A DNA stretch of 64,000 bases from positions 124,001 to 188,000 of the forward strand of contig CAWHVQ010000024.1 in NCBI GenBank assembly GCA_963832895.1, given 5' to 3'. Within the stretch, counting starts at the first letter, position 1. Each line of letters opens with the position of its first letter. This DNA is from JAMXLO01 sp963832895 (GTDB lineage: Bacteria; Pseudomonadota; Alphaproteobacteria; Acetobacterales; Acetobacteraceae). The translations under genes were made by a program, and so were the position numbers. The notes under the pieces were generated by a model that saw nothing but the letters and a program-made list of their open reading frames with translations, was not told the origin of the DNA and made no database searches. Below are positions 1 to 8,580 of the stretch, in pieces.

Positions 1-1729
1 GGCCCAGCCCGCGCAACAGCCCCTTCGCGCGTTCCAAAATAGTGAGCGTGGTGAGACCGAGGAAGTCGAACTTCACCAGTCCGGCCTGCTCGACATGCTT
101 CATCGAATACTGCGTGACCAGGAAATCGGAGCGTGGATCGCGATACAGCGGCACCAGTTCGACCAGCGGTCGGTCGCCGATCACCACGCCCGCGGCGTGC
201 GTGCTGGCATGACGGTACAGACCCTCGATCTGCAACGCGATCTCCAGCAGCCGCGCAACTCCCTCATCCTCGTCCCGCATGATGCGCAGACGTGGCTCGC
301 CGGCGATCGCCTGCTGCAGATTGACCGGATGTGCCGGATTGTTCGGGATCAGTTCCGCGACCTTGTTCACCTGACCGAACGGCAACCCAAGCACGCGCCC
401 CACGTCGCGCACCGCGACGCGTGCCTGGAGCTTGCCGAACGTGATGATCTGCGCCACGCGATCCGACCCATATTCGCGACGCACGTAGTCGATCACTGCG
501 TCGCGGCCTTCCTGGCAAAAGTCGATGTCGAAGTCGGGCATCGACACGCGCTCCGGATTGAGGAAGCGCTCGAACAGCAGATTGAAGCGGATCGGATCAA
601 GATCGGTGATGGTCAACGCCCACGCGACCACAGACCCCGCGCCGGAACCACGCCCGGGTCCGACCGGGATGCCTTGCGCCTTCGCCCACTGGATGAAATC
701 CGCGACGATCAGGAAGTAGCCCGCGAACCCCATCGAACCAATAACCGACAGTTCGTAGTCGAGCCGTTCGCGATACCGCGTCCGCGTCGCCGCATCGGCG
801 TCCACCGCATCCATGCGGCGATCGAGACCTTCGATCGCCATCGCTCGCATCGTCTCCTCTTCGTTGCTGCCCGCATGCACCTTGGGCGAGACCGGCAGCA
901 TCGGCTTGCGCGTCTCCATCATCACCGCGCAGCGCCGCGCGATGGCGAGCGTGTTGTCGCACGCCTCCGGCAGGTCGGCGAACAGGATGCGCATGTCGGG
1001 CGCGGGCTTGAACCAGTGCTCCGGCGTGACGCGGCGGCGATCCGGTTCCGACAGCAGCCGGCCCTCGGCGATCGCCAGCAGCGCGTCGTGCGCCTCATAC
1101 ATATCGGGCGCCGGGAAGTAGCAGTCGTTGGTAGCGACCAGCGGGATGCCGGCGGCATCCGCCAACGCGATCAGCCCGGGTTCCAGCGCACGTTGGGCGT
1201 CCAGGTTGTGGCGGTGCAATTCGACAGCCGCGCGGTCAGGGAAAGCCTCCCGGATGCGCGCGACCAGCCGCTCGGCCTCGGCTTTCTGGCCCTCCCCCAG
1301 CATACGCGCGAGCGGCCCCGTGCTGCCGCCGGTGAGCAGGATCAGCCCGGCGGCGTGTGCGGCGATCGTGTCGAAGGCAAGCTGCGGCTTGAGGCCCGGA
1401 TCAGTGTCCAGAAAGCCGCACGACGACAGGCGCCGCAGGTTGTCGAGGCCGAGGGCGTCCTGTGCCAGCAGCACGATCGGCTCCGGCGCCAGGCGCGGAT
1501 TATCGGCGCGGGCCAGCGCGATCTGGCAGCCGATGATCGGCTGGATGCCCTTGGCCGCGCAGGCCTGGCTGAACTCCAGCGCGCCGAACAGGTTGGCAGT
1601 GTCCGTGATCGCCACCGCCGGCATGTTCGCCTCGAGCGCCAAGGCCGGGATCTTCTCGGCCTTGATCGCGCCCTCGCTCAGCGAGTAGGCGGAATGGACG
1701 CGCAGATGGACGAAATCGGCGTGCGGCAT
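1..1729 (-). CDS. dnaE: DNA polymerase III subunit alpha, N-terminal part (cut by window edge)
   Basis: This is the catalytic subunit of the replicative polymerase; the first 576 codons are present and the rest lies beyond base 1. The protein opens with MPHADFVHLRVHSAYSLSEG, the start of the PHP domain, and the ATG at 1729-1727 fits the usual DnaE start. Further on are GPGRGSGAGSVV and the MPDFDIDFC motif of the polymerase palm, whose aspartates bind the catalytic metals. The frame is open and unbroken from 1729 to the window edge. In many alphaproteobacteria dnaE follows lolD directly; here about 6.9 kb separates the two. The identification is very secure and only the C-terminal part is unseen. 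Confidence 0.96.
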   Translation of the reverse strand, partial: MPHADFVHLRVHSAYSLSEGAIKAEKIPALALEANMPAVAITDTANLFGALEFSQACAAKGIQPIIGCQIALARADNPRLAPEPIVLLAQDALGLDNLRRLSSCGFLDTDPGLKPQLAFDTIAAHAAGLILLTGGSTGPLARMLGEGQKAEAERLVARIREAFPDRAAVELHRHNLDAQRALEPGLIALADAAGIPLVATNDCYFPAPDMYEAHDALLAIAEGRLLSEPDRRRVTPEHWFKPAPDMRILFADLPEACDNTLAIARRCAVMMETRKPMLPVSPKVHAGSNEEETMRAMAIEGLDRRMDAVDADAATRTRYRERLDYELSVIGSMGFAGYFLIVADFIQWAKAQGIPVGPGRGSGAGSVVAWALTITDLDPIRFNLLFERFLNPERVSMPDFDIDFCQEGRDAVIDYVRREYGSDRVAQIITFGKLQARVAVRDVGRVLGLPFGQVNKVAELIPNNPAHPVNLQQAIAGEPRLRIMRDEDEGVARLLEIALQIEGLYRHASTHAAGVVIGDRPLVELVPLYRDPRSDFLVTQYSMKHVEQAGLVKFDFLGLTTLTILERAKGLLRGLG

Positions 1730-1915
1730 GCGTCCGGTATGTAAGGCCCCCGCCGAGTCCGGCCAACGGTTGAGTTGCCGCCTTCCGCGGCAGACAATCC
1801 CGCCCCCTCGTTATGGCGGTGCCTGGCCCCGCCATCCACGTCTTTCGCGAGAAAAGCCGCTTGCCGGTCGCATCACCCAACCCGCGACAGACCCTCAGCT
1901 GATTGGAAGTGCCGC

Positions 1916-3256
1916 ATGACCCGAGCATCCAGCAAAACCCGGTGGCCCACACTGATCGCCGTCGCAGCCGCGATCCTCCCCTGGCAAATCCTGCCCGCTC
2001 CGTCAGCCCGCGCCGAAAACCCAACTCCTGTCGCCGAGGCATCGAACATGCAGATCGTCGGCCGCAGCGACCTCAACGGCGCTGGCAAGGGCGGCGAAGG
2101 CCTGGCGTTGAAGCAGTACGCCGGCGGCCAGCGCGTCCTGTATCTCGCGCATGAATCCGGGCCGATGTGCCTGAGCGTGATTGATGTGACGCACCCCGAG
2201 CAGCCGACGATCATCATCCAGATCAAGGTCGAGGCACCGTACATCCGCTGCAACTCGCTTGGCCTGGCAGGCAACACACTGGTGGTGGCGCATCAGACCG
2301 AGAATATCGGACAGGCCGGCGCCGGCCTCGACGTGTACGACATCGCCGATCCGAAGGCGCCGGCGAAGCTGGCGCACTTCGACACGTCCGGTCCGCATTC
2401 GCGCGGCACCCACTTCGTGTGGTTCACCGACGGCCGCTACGCCTATCTCTCCACCGGCGCACGCGACTTCACGCCGCGCAACAAGCTCGACGACCAGTTC
2501 CTGATGATCGTCGACGTCAGCGATCCTCACCATCCGCACGAGGCCGGACGCTGGTGGCTTCCTGGCACCCGCGAGGGTGACAGCGCGCCGCCACCGCCTC
2601 GTGTCGCGCCGTTCGATGCCGGTGTCCGCATGCACTCGCTGGTCGTGCCCGCCGACAGGCCGGATCGTGCGTATGTCGGCTGGATCGACGGCGGATGGGT
2701 GATCCTCGACATCGCCGACAAGGCGCATCCCACGCAGGTCGCGCACCGCTCCTGGCAGTCGCTCGGCAACGGCTTCGCCCACACCGTGCTGCCACTTGTC
2801 AGCCGCGGGCTTGCGATCCAGACCGAGGAGGCAACGGAGAATACCTGCAAAGACTGGCCGAAGCGGAACTGGGTGTGGGACATCAGCGACGAGCGTCATC
2901 CGTTCCCGCTGGCCGTGCTGCCACCGGTGGCCGATCAGTCGGCGCTGTGCAAGGCGGGCGGACGGTTCGGCGCGCACAACATCCACATGAACCGGCCGAT
3001 CGAGACGTCGCGTACGCTGACCCAGACGGTCGTGGGCAGCTATTTCAATGGCGGCGTCCGCGCCTATTCGATCAGCGATCCGAGCCGGCCTGTCGAGATC
3101 GGCTATCTGATCCCGCAGACGCCGCCGCAGAACGCCATGCACACCATCCAGATCAACGATGTCTACGTCGACGAGAACGGTCTGATCTATGCCAACGACA
3201 GGTTTTCGGGCGGACTCTACATCATTCGCTACACCGGTTCGGTGCCGCTGCGATGA
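1916..3256 (+). CDS. Secreted LVIVD-repeat beta-propeller-like protein
   Basis: The protein has 446 residues. The ATG at 1916 is chosen because GGAAG lies six bases upstream and the first 33 residues form a good signal peptide ending in SARA. The frame is open further upstream, but that stretch has no secretion signal. The mature part carries repeated segments such as LMIVDVSDPHHPHEAGRW, LDVYDIADPKAPAKLAHF and WVILDIADKAHPTQVAH. These are typical LVIVD repeats, which form propeller-like blades in exported proteins of mostly unknown function. A role in the periplasm or at the cell surface is inferred. The last 76 codons occur again as a pseudogene fragment 4.4 kb downstream. No partner gene that would reveal a substrate is visible. 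Confidence 0.85.
   Translation: MTRASSKTRWPTLIAVAAAILPWQILPAPSARAENPTPVAEASNMQIVGRSDLNGAGKGGEGLALKQYAGGQRVLYLAHESGPMCLSVIDVTHPEQPTIIIQIKVEAPYIRCNSLGLAGNTLVVAHQTENIGQAGAGLDVYDIADPKAPAKLAHFDTSGPHSRGTHFVWFTDGRYAYLSTGARDFTPRNKLDDQFLMIVDVSDPHHPHEAGRWWLPGTREGDSAPPPPRVAPFDAGVRMHSLVVPADRPDRAYVGWIDGGWVILDIADKAHPTQVAHRSWQSLGNGFAHTVLPLVSRGLAIQTEEATENTCKDWPKRNWVWDISDERHPFPLAVLPPVADQSALCKAGGRFGAHNIHMNRPIETSRTLTQTVVGSYFNGGVRAYSISDPSRPVEIGYLIPQTPPQNAMHTIQINDVYVDENGLIYANDRFSGGLYIIRYTGSVPLR
3025..3256 (+). repeat. Direct repeat, left copy (3' end of LVIVD gene)
   Basis: The last 232 bases of the LVIVD gene recur in the same orientation at 7469-7700 with few substitutions; the encoded 76 residues differ at about five positions. 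The two copies bracket the HpaB-like, cbtA, cbtB and nitronate monooxygenase genes. Homologous recombination between them would remove about 4.4 kb. The similarity is read directly from the sequence; the history is inference. Confidence 0.9.
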
Positions 3257-3345
3257 TATGACACCAGCTGCCCTGTAGCCGAACGTCCGCATTCGACCCT
3301 GACTCAGACGGCAGTCCTGATGAGGGAGCGGATTTCGATAGTGAC

Positions 3346-4872
3346 TCAGGGGCTGACCCAGGTCGGGTCGGTCCAGCCGTTCGTGTCGTATTCGGCCATG
3401 CACTGCTCGACCATCGCCTCCATCTCGCGCAGGCCATCGCCGCGTTGCGCACCGGTCAGAACCTGCGCACGGATATCTTCCCAGCCTCCGGAGTAGTTAC
3501 GCTCATACAATTCGTGCCGTCCGGCGAATTCGGTGCCCACGGCATCCCACAACAGTTTCATGATCTTGATGCGCTCGATATGACCCATGCCGTGCGAGCC
3601 TCGCACGTAGCGCCGCAGTTGCTCATCTATAACCGGATTGGCGAAGTCCCTGACCGATGAGGGCAGATAGATCAGCGCCGAGGTGACGGTCTTCTGCACT
3701 ATGTCCTTGATGCGTGGCCAGGATTCGGGTCCGAAAACGCGATAGGCGTGGCCGGCGGAGAGGTCGGGCAACACGGCATCGCCATTCCATGATTGCGGAT
3801 TATTGGTCATCGCGTTCGACAGTGACCAGAACAGGTGGCGCCAGGCGATGACCTCCCCCAGAAGAACCTGATTGTTACGCGCCTCGTCGCCACCAGTGGC
3901 ACGGAGTGCCTTTGCCAGCAGGCCGGAGATGAAATCGAGCTTCACCGCGTAGCGGGTGCAACCCTGGAACATCGCGCCGTGAACGAAGCCTGAGCCCGCG
4001 AAGAAACTCATGACCCGCGCAGGGTCTCGATAGATGAAGACGTCCTCCCATGGCACAAACACATTGTCCATGATGAAGATGGCATCGTTTTCGTCGAAGC
4101 GCGATGACAAAGGATAATCGAACGGCGAACCGCTACATGCGGCGGCGTATTCATAGGATGAACGGCAAATCAGTTTCAGGCCCGGCGCATTTATGGGCAC
4201 CATGAACATCACCGACAGGTCTGGATCCTCGGTGGCAGTCTTCGACGACTGCCCCATGAAGTTATAGTGCGTCATCGCAGCCGAGGTCGCGACCACCTTG
4301 GCACCCGAGACAAATATGCCCGCATCGGTTTCCTTCTTCACGCACGCGTAGACATCCTTGCCCTCTTCGGCTGGCCGGTGACGGTCGATTGGCGGATTGA
4401 CGATCGCGTGGTTCATGAACGGCATGGCCTCTTGCGCACGCTTGTACCAGTTCCGCGCGTTGTCGGCGTAAGCGCCGTAATATTCGGGGAAGCCGCCGAG
4501 AGTGTTGGAGAACGCGGCCTTGAAATCGGGCGTGCGACCCATCCAGCCGTAGGTCAGGCGAGCCCACCCAGTGATCGCCTGTTGCGCGCCGCGCATGTCA
4601 TCGCGCGAGCGAGCGACGCGAAAGAATTTGTGCGTGTAACCACCGGACCCAGTATCGGTCGGACAGGTGAGCAAGTCTTTGGTCTTCGGATCATGCAGCG
4701 CGTCATAGAGCCGCGCGATCGAGCGGATCGAATTGCGGAACGCCGGATGCGCGGTGATGTCAGTGACGCGCTCGCCGTTGAAATAAACCTCGCGGCCGTC
4801 GCGAAGGCTTTCCATATATTCCGCGCCGGTGAACGGTCGGCGCCGGTCGGCGATGAAATCTTCGGGACGCAT
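3346..4872 (-). CDS. 4-hydroxyphenylacetate 3-hydroxylase family flavin monooxygenase (HpaB/PvcC-like)
   Basis: This 508-residue protein belongs to the two-component FADH2-dependent aromatic hydroxylase family (HpaB, PvcC and relatives). The N-terminus, MRPEDFIADRRRPFTGAEYM, is followed by SLRDGREVYFNGERV, which is typical of the family. Later come SWNGDAVLPDLSAG and a conserved C-terminal helical domain. The start at 4872 is supported by AGGGAGAG about eight bases upstream; the frame continues to 4950 without a comparable site. The family normally needs a separate flavin reductase (HpaC type), and none is present in the window, so reduced flavin must come from elsewhere. The substrate cannot be told from sequence; 4-hydroxyphenylacetate, a chlorophenol or a pigment precursor are all possible. 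It lies inside the block flanked by the LVIVD direct repeats. Confidence 0.88.
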   Translation of the reverse strand: MRPEDFIADRRRPFTGAEYMESLRDGREVYFNGERVTDITAHPAFRNSIRSIARLYDALHDPKTKDLLTCPTDTGSGGYTHKFFRVARSRDDMRGAQQAITGWARLTYGWMGRTPDFKAAFSNTLGGFPEYYGAYADNARNWYKRAQEAMPFMNHAIVNPPIDRHRPAEEGKDVYACVKKETDAGIFVSGAKVVATSAAMTHYNFMGQSSKTATEDPDLSVMFMVPINAPGLKLICRSSYEYAAACSGSPFDYPLSSRFDENDAIFIMDNVFVPWEDVFIYRDPARVMSFFAGSGFVHGAMFQGCTRYAVKLDFISGLLAKALRATGGDEARNNQVLLGEVIAWRHLFWSLSNAMTNNPQSWNGDAVLPDLSAGHAYRVFGPESWPRIKDIVQKTVTSALIYLPSSVRDFANPVIDEQLRRYVRGSHGMGHIERIKIMKLLWDAVGTEFAGRHELYERNYSGGWEDIRAQVLTGAQRGDGLREMEAMVEQCMAEYDTNGWTDPTWVSP

Positions 4873-5148
4873 GGTTCTACTCTCCCTCGTCGATTGACAC
4901 CCGGATTTGGATTGCACCTCCGAGGCGCAGTTGCCAACTGACTGCGCCAATCCGCCGGTGGAAATTGAACGCGGTTCGCAAGTCCGCCTTGCCCGGATTC
5001 CCGTTAATGCGCCATGCCAACCGGTTCACTGGGCACTGCGCCCTGGCGCATTATGTCATCGATCGGCGGAAAGTTCGTAACGCGCCGCCTCAGGGACCGG
5101 CAGCCAGTCGCGCGCCTCGGTTGCCGTTCCGACGACGTTCCATCGCGA

Positions 5149-5904
5149 TCAGGCGCCGGTATCAATCCGTCGCAACCCGCCCCGGCGCAGCAGCATAACC
5201 CAACTGACCGGACGTTCGGTCAAAGCCCCGAACACGAGGCCGAGCGTCCCCAGCAGCAGAATGTGCCCGCCCAGCGAGACAACCCGGAATTGCCACAGCA
5301 ACGTCGCGGGAAAACCCTCCGGCACTTCGTCGATCACGGGCAGCACCCACATCACCGCGCCTACCAGAACGACATAGACCGCTCCGCCGAGCAGCGACGC
5401 ATTCCAAACCCCAAACCGCCCCATCGACCGCCGAGCGATCAGCAGCGCCCCCACTGCGCCCATCACCGACCCAGCGATCATCACGAAGTACAGCGCCGTC
5501 CGTTCCCTGATCGTATCCGATTCACCGATCGACGGCGGGCTCGCTGGATATTTCAATTGCGGAACCAGAAACAGCACGACAAAGGCCCCCGCCGCCAGAA
5601 GCGCCGCCGTACCGCGCGGGCCAATTCGCCCCAGCCGTCCCTGTGCATAGGCAAAGACCAGCGCAAAGATGCCGCCCAGCGCGCAGCTATACACGAGGAC
5701 GCCGACCAGCAGCCCCACAGTGCTCTGTACTGCCCGGCTGACCACCTCGGGCTCCGGTGCATCGCCCGCCATCTCATGCAGATGCCGCTCAAACGCGATG
5801 GCCCGATTGATCAGCGGTTCACTGAACACCAGGGCAAACCCGAACACGATCAAACCCGCCAGCAGCCCGATCAGCAAGCCCCGAACCAGCAACGTTCTGA
5901 CCAT
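5149..5904 (-). CDS. cbtA: CbtA-family cobalt transporter subunit
   Basis: This 251-residue integral membrane protein has five or six predicted helices, for example near residues 5-25 and 63-90, and ends close to the membrane. It matches the CbtA family of proposed cobalt transporters found under cobalamin control. It lies directly downstream of cbtB on the same strand with 27 bases between them, the usual cbtB-cbtA order. The start at 5904 gives MVRTLLVRGLLIGLLAG; an in-frame ATG twelve bases upstream at 5916 is an alternative. A role in cobalt uptake for B12 synthesis follows from the family and from the riboswitch upstream; transport itself is not shown by sequence. Confidence 0.85.
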   Translation of the reverse strand: MVRTLLVRGLLIGLLAGLIVFGFALVFSEPLINRAIAFERHLHEMAGDAPEPEVVSRAVQSTVGLLVGVLVYSCALGGIFALVFAYAQGRLGRIGPRGTAALLAAGAFVVLFLVPQLKYPASPPSIGESDTIRERTALYFVMIAGSVMGAVGALLIARRSMGRFGVWNASLLGGAVYVVLVGAVMWVLPVIDEVPEGFPATLLWQFRVVSLGGHILLLGTLGLVFGALTERPVSWVMLLRRGGLRRIDTGA

Positions 5905-5931
5905 GGAAGTCCCCATCGGGGCCACAGAATT

Positions 5932-6150
5932 CTAGTGGCAGGGGAACGCCAGGAAATGCCGCCCGTCGTGGACGAGCTCATGGATATACATTCCCGACAC
6001 GATCGAGGTCGCCCCCTGCTCGGCACCCACGAAATAGATCGCCAGCAGAGCCAGCAAACCGCCGAAGATCGCCCACGGCAGAATCGCCCGCACCGGAATG
6101 ACGACCGATTCGGCGGCAACCTCAAAACCAAGCGCGGTCGTGGCTATCAT
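5932..6150 (-). CDS. cbtB: CbtB-family cobalt transporter small subunit
   Basis: This 72-residue protein has one membrane helix (about residues 18-40) and the family's histidine-rich end, HELVHDGRHFLAFPCH, thought to bind the metal. The length and C-terminal signature are exactly those of CbtB. AGGAGAT lies just before the ATG at 6150. The gene is first in the cbtB-cbtA pair, and a cobalamin riboswitch ends 28 bases upstream, so cobalamin probably represses the pair. Confidence 0.9.
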   Translation of the reverse strand: MIATTALGFEVAAESVVIPVRAILPWAIFGGLLALLAIYFVGAEQGATSIVSGMYIHELVHDGRHFLAFPCH

Positions 6151-6178
6151 GACATCTCCTGGGTCCGTCTAAACCAAA

Positions 6179-6311
6179 GGTGCCCAACGAGGTCTGGCTT
6201 CCGGAAAAGATCGCCCGTCACAGAGGCACCACGCATCGCATTAGACCGGCTTCCCGCCTTTGGCCAGATCGAGCGTCGGCGCAATCCGCTGCGGCATCAA
6301 CGCCCGGCACC
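6179..6311 (-). promoter_or_regulatory. Cobalamin (B12) riboswitch upstream of cbtB
   Basis: Read on the minus strand, the leader contains the conserved cobalamin-riboswitch blocks in the right order. GGTGCC (6311-6306) can pair with the closing GGGCACC (6185-6179). Between them lie GGGAAGCCGGT, CTCTGTGACGGG and AAGCCAGACC. The last block is a variant of the B12 box. The expression platform would fall in the 28 bases that include the cbtB ribosome-binding site, which suggests control of translation. Recognition is by eye; the central loop departs from the common CCCGCAACTG form. Confidence 0.85.
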
Positions 6312-6347
6312 GGTCGGCGGCGATGCCCGGCGAACACTCGTCGCTGA

Positions 6348-7313
6348 CTAGCGGACGAGTTTGGCACCATTCATCAGGGTTGCCGCCGCCTGCGCGATGA
6401 CCCGCTCGATAATCTCGGATGCGGGGGGCGTATCGTTCACCAGATCGACGCCTTCCCCAGCCCAGACGACGCGTGTTGTGAAATCACTGTCCGCCGCCGC
6501 CAGGTAGCTCTTCTCCTGCTCCAGCTGCTGCGTGGCCAATTCGTCCTCCCTGCCGTTCCAGCGGGCCGAAAACGCGTTGCGCAGTGCGCGGCCCGGATAG
6601 ATCGCTGGCCATGGCGCGCCACGCACGACATCGAACACGCGCGTTTGCTCTGTCTGGTCGCCTCCGGCTGCCAAGGTGGCTGCTTTCATCGCCGCATCCC
6701 ACAGCGACTCGCGCGATGCGGTGAAGCGAGTGCCCATCGAAACGCCCGTGGCGCCCAATGCGAGCGCCGCGGCCAAGCCGCGCCCATCGGCAATGCCGCC
6801 GGCCGCGACCACTGGAATCGGGGCGACGGCATCGACCACGGCAGGCACAAGTCCCATTGTGCCTCGTGTCACGCCCGAATGGCCGCCGGCATCGCGTCCC
6901 TGTGCAATGATGATATCCGCACCTGCAGCCGCGGCCTCTCTGGCCTGTGTCAGGGTCTGCACCTGACAGATGATCTTGCAGCCGGCGTCCTTTATCCGCC
7001 CGGTGAACCGCGTGGGATCGCCGAACGACAGCATCACCGCCGCAGGCCTGGCGTCGAGTGCAACGTCCAGCGCTGCGGGGTTCTTCTCGAGCGCCCAAAG
7101 TATGAAACCGATGCCGATGCGCGCATTGCCGGCCTCAGTCAGCTCGCTTCGAATTGCGGCGGTATTTGCATAGCCCGAGCCGATCAGGCCGAGCCCACCG
7201 GCATTGGTGACCGCGGCCGCGAGACGGCCGCCGGCCGCCGCACCCATCGGCGCAAGCAGGATCGGATGCTCGATGCCGAGCAAACGGGTGAGGGCTGTTT
7301 CGATGACGGGCAT
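6348..7313 (-). CDS. Nitronate monooxygenase / 2-nitropropane dioxygenase family, FMN enzyme
   Basis: This 321-residue protein has a TIM-barrel fold and binds FMN. The protein begins MPVIETALTRLLGIEHPILL, followed by APMGAAAGG; the middle has IIAQGRDAGGHSG, which carries the histidine typical of this family, then a GGIADGRG phosphate-binding loop and GTRF. The start at 7313 has AGGATCT upstream; the frame runs open to 7862 but crosses the duplicated LVIVD fragment there and is not coding. Members oxidise alkyl nitronates or act as enoyl reductases or quinone reductases, so the real substrate is unknown. It lies inside the repeat-flanked block and is transcribed towards cbtB, with the riboswitch starting 37 bases after its stop. 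Confidence 0.87.
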   Translation of the reverse strand: MPVIETALTRLLGIEHPILLAPMGAAAGGRLAAAVTNAGGLGLIGSGYANTAAIRSELTEAGNARIGIGFILWALEKNPAALDVALDARPAAVMLSFGDPTRFTGRIKDAGCKIICQVQTLTQAREAAAAGADIIIAQGRDAGGHSGVTRGTMGLVPAVVDAVAPIPVVAAGGIADGRGLAAALALGATGVSMGTRFTASRESLWDAAMKAATLAAGGDQTEQTRVFDVVRGAPWPAIYPGRALRNAFSARWNGREDELATQQLEQEKSYLAAADSDFTTRVVWAGEGVDLVNDTPPASEIIERVIAQAAATLMNGAKLVR

Positions 7314-7460
7314 TCGAGATCCTTTCGGAACCGGTTGCTGTGTCCAAAACGAGCGGCGCGCCCGCGTCTTTATAAGGCAGAACCAGCCGCCGGGCGAAAA
7401 TCGGCGAGCCCGAGAGCAGCGATGGCCGAGCCAGCAGGCAGGACAGCGACCGGGCGCGCG

Positions 7461-7700
7461 ATGGCAGGGACGGTTGTGGGCAGCTATTTCAATGGCGGTG
7501 TAAGCGCCTATTCGATCAGCGATCCGCGCCGTCCTGTCGAGATCGGCTACCTGATCCCGCAGGCGCCGCCGCAGAACGCCATGCACACCATCCAGATCAA
7601 CGATGTCTACGTCGACGAGAACGGCCTGATCTATGCCAACGACAGGTTCGCGGGCGGACTCTATATCATCCGCTACACCGGTTCGGTGCCGCTGCAGTGA
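7461..7700 (+). pseudogene. Truncated second copy of LVIVD gene (C-terminal 79 codons)
   Basis: From 7469 the sequence matches the last 232 bases of the LVIVD gene at 3025-3256 in frame, ending at the equivalent stop. Only the C-terminal blades remain. The upstream part, including the signal peptide, is missing and is replaced by unrelated sequence. A chance ATG at 7461 would give a 79-residue peptide, but no ribosome-binding site is seen. The amino-acid sequence is well kept (about 71 of 76 identical), so the duplication is fairly young or the copy has been homogenised by conversion. Confidence 0.85.
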
Positions 7701-7702
7701 TG

Positions 7703-7965
7703 TGATAGCGGCTGCCCGTTGCATGACCGCTCGCGACCCAAAGCAGTGATCGCCGCCTTGCCTGAGCCGAACGCCCGCATTCGACCCAAAGCGGACTTTC
7801 ATCGCGTTGTAGGCTGGAAGTCCGATTTTAGCCAATACCGGAATGGCGACTTTGGCTTGCACAATAGGCCAGCCTCGGAATAATTCCTTCTCATTTCGAT
7901 ACGATCTCAGGCTTGCGGAATAAATTCCTTGACACCCCTCGCCACCTCATGTTCTTGTTGCGTTC
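7703..7965. other. Intergenic region with short repeated motif
   Basis: This region follows the LVIVD fragment. It holds two related stretches, CGCTCGCGACCCAAAGC (about 7727-7743) and CGCATTCGACCCAAAGC (about 7776-7792). A third related stretch, CCGAACGTCCGCATTCGACC, lies after the intact LVIVD gene near 3279-3298. It looks like a dispersed intergenic repeat. The rest of the region shows no gene; a TTGACA at 7929 may belong to a promoter of the next gene, but no clear -10 box follows. Confidence 0.45.
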
Positions 7966-8580
7966 ATGTCCGCCGCGGCCAACGACCCTGATCCACCAAC
8001 CCAGCCCAGCCGCTCGGCCAACCTGCTCGGCATCGTCCGCAAGCTTATCGACTACGGCCGCGAACTCGCCGCCACGATCCGCCGCCGCGCCTTCACCGAC
8101 CCCGCCCCCATTATTTCCTGCTTCGGCACCGCCGATGCCGCGCTGATCATCGCGCGCATCTCCCGTGGCCTGCACCGCGCCAACGCGCTCGAAGCAAGGC
8201 TCCTCCGCAACGCCGATCGCCTGGACGCGGCACCTCCCGGTGCTGCGTCCCCAGGGATGCCGCGCGCACCCCGGCAGGCCACCGCGCCCCGCGCGGACGC
8301 AGCCGACCCCCGCCTCATACACCTGCCCACCCCACAGGAGATCGCCGCAAAAATCCGCCGCCAGCCGATCGGCGCCGTCATCGCCGACATCTGCCGCGAC
8401 CTCGGCATCCTGCCCTGCCACCCGCTCTGGCGAGAACTGCAGATCGCCATCATGAGAGAGGGCGGCAACTACGCCCGCCTGATTAAAGACATCCTCGACC
8501 AGGCGTTTCCCATCTCCGCCACCGCGCCACCGGGCCCGCCCCGGCGCCCGCCCACACCGGTCGGCACCGGCCCGCCCTGA
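7966..8580 (+). CDS. Conserved-looking hypothetical protein, proline-rich ends
   Basis: I do not recognise this 204-residue protein. Residues about 15-80 form one helical block (NLLGIVRKLIDYGRELAATI, then a segment with CFGTADAALIIARISRGLHR). A charged, proline-rich linker follows, then a second helical block, about 118-180, with PTPQEIAAKIRRQPIGAVIA and a cysteine pair around DICRDLGILPCHP. The tail is proline-rich. There is no signal peptide or membrane helix. Codon use is like that of the neighbours and the frame is well formed, so it is probably a real gene, but the evidence for function is nil. It lies convergent to lolD. Confidence 0.6.
   Translation: MSAAANDPDPPTQPSRSANLLGIVRKLIDYGRELAATIRRRAFTDPAPIISCFGTADAALIIARISRGLHRANALEARLLRNADRLDAAPPGAASPGMPRAPRQATAPRADAADPRLIHLPTPQEIAAKIRRQPIGAVIADICRDLGILPCHPLWRELQIAIMREGGNYARLIKDILDQAFPISATAPPGPPRRPPTPVGTGPP

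Noticed and set aside
95..1744. Long plus-strand reading frame of 549 codons
   Set aside because: It lies opposite dnaE, and its translation is rich in Arg, His and Gln with no family features. It is the usual shadow of a GC-rich gene.
5014..6351. Plus-strand reading frame of 445 codons over cbtA and cbtB
   Set aside because: The opposite strand encodes recognisable CbtA and CbtB and a riboswitch. The plus-strand product is low-complexity and rich in Arg, Gln and His.
7314..7862. N-terminal extension of the nitronate monooxygenase
   Set aside because: The open frame crosses the LVIVD pseudogene on the other strand, while the ATG at 7313 has a good ribosome-binding site and matches the family start.
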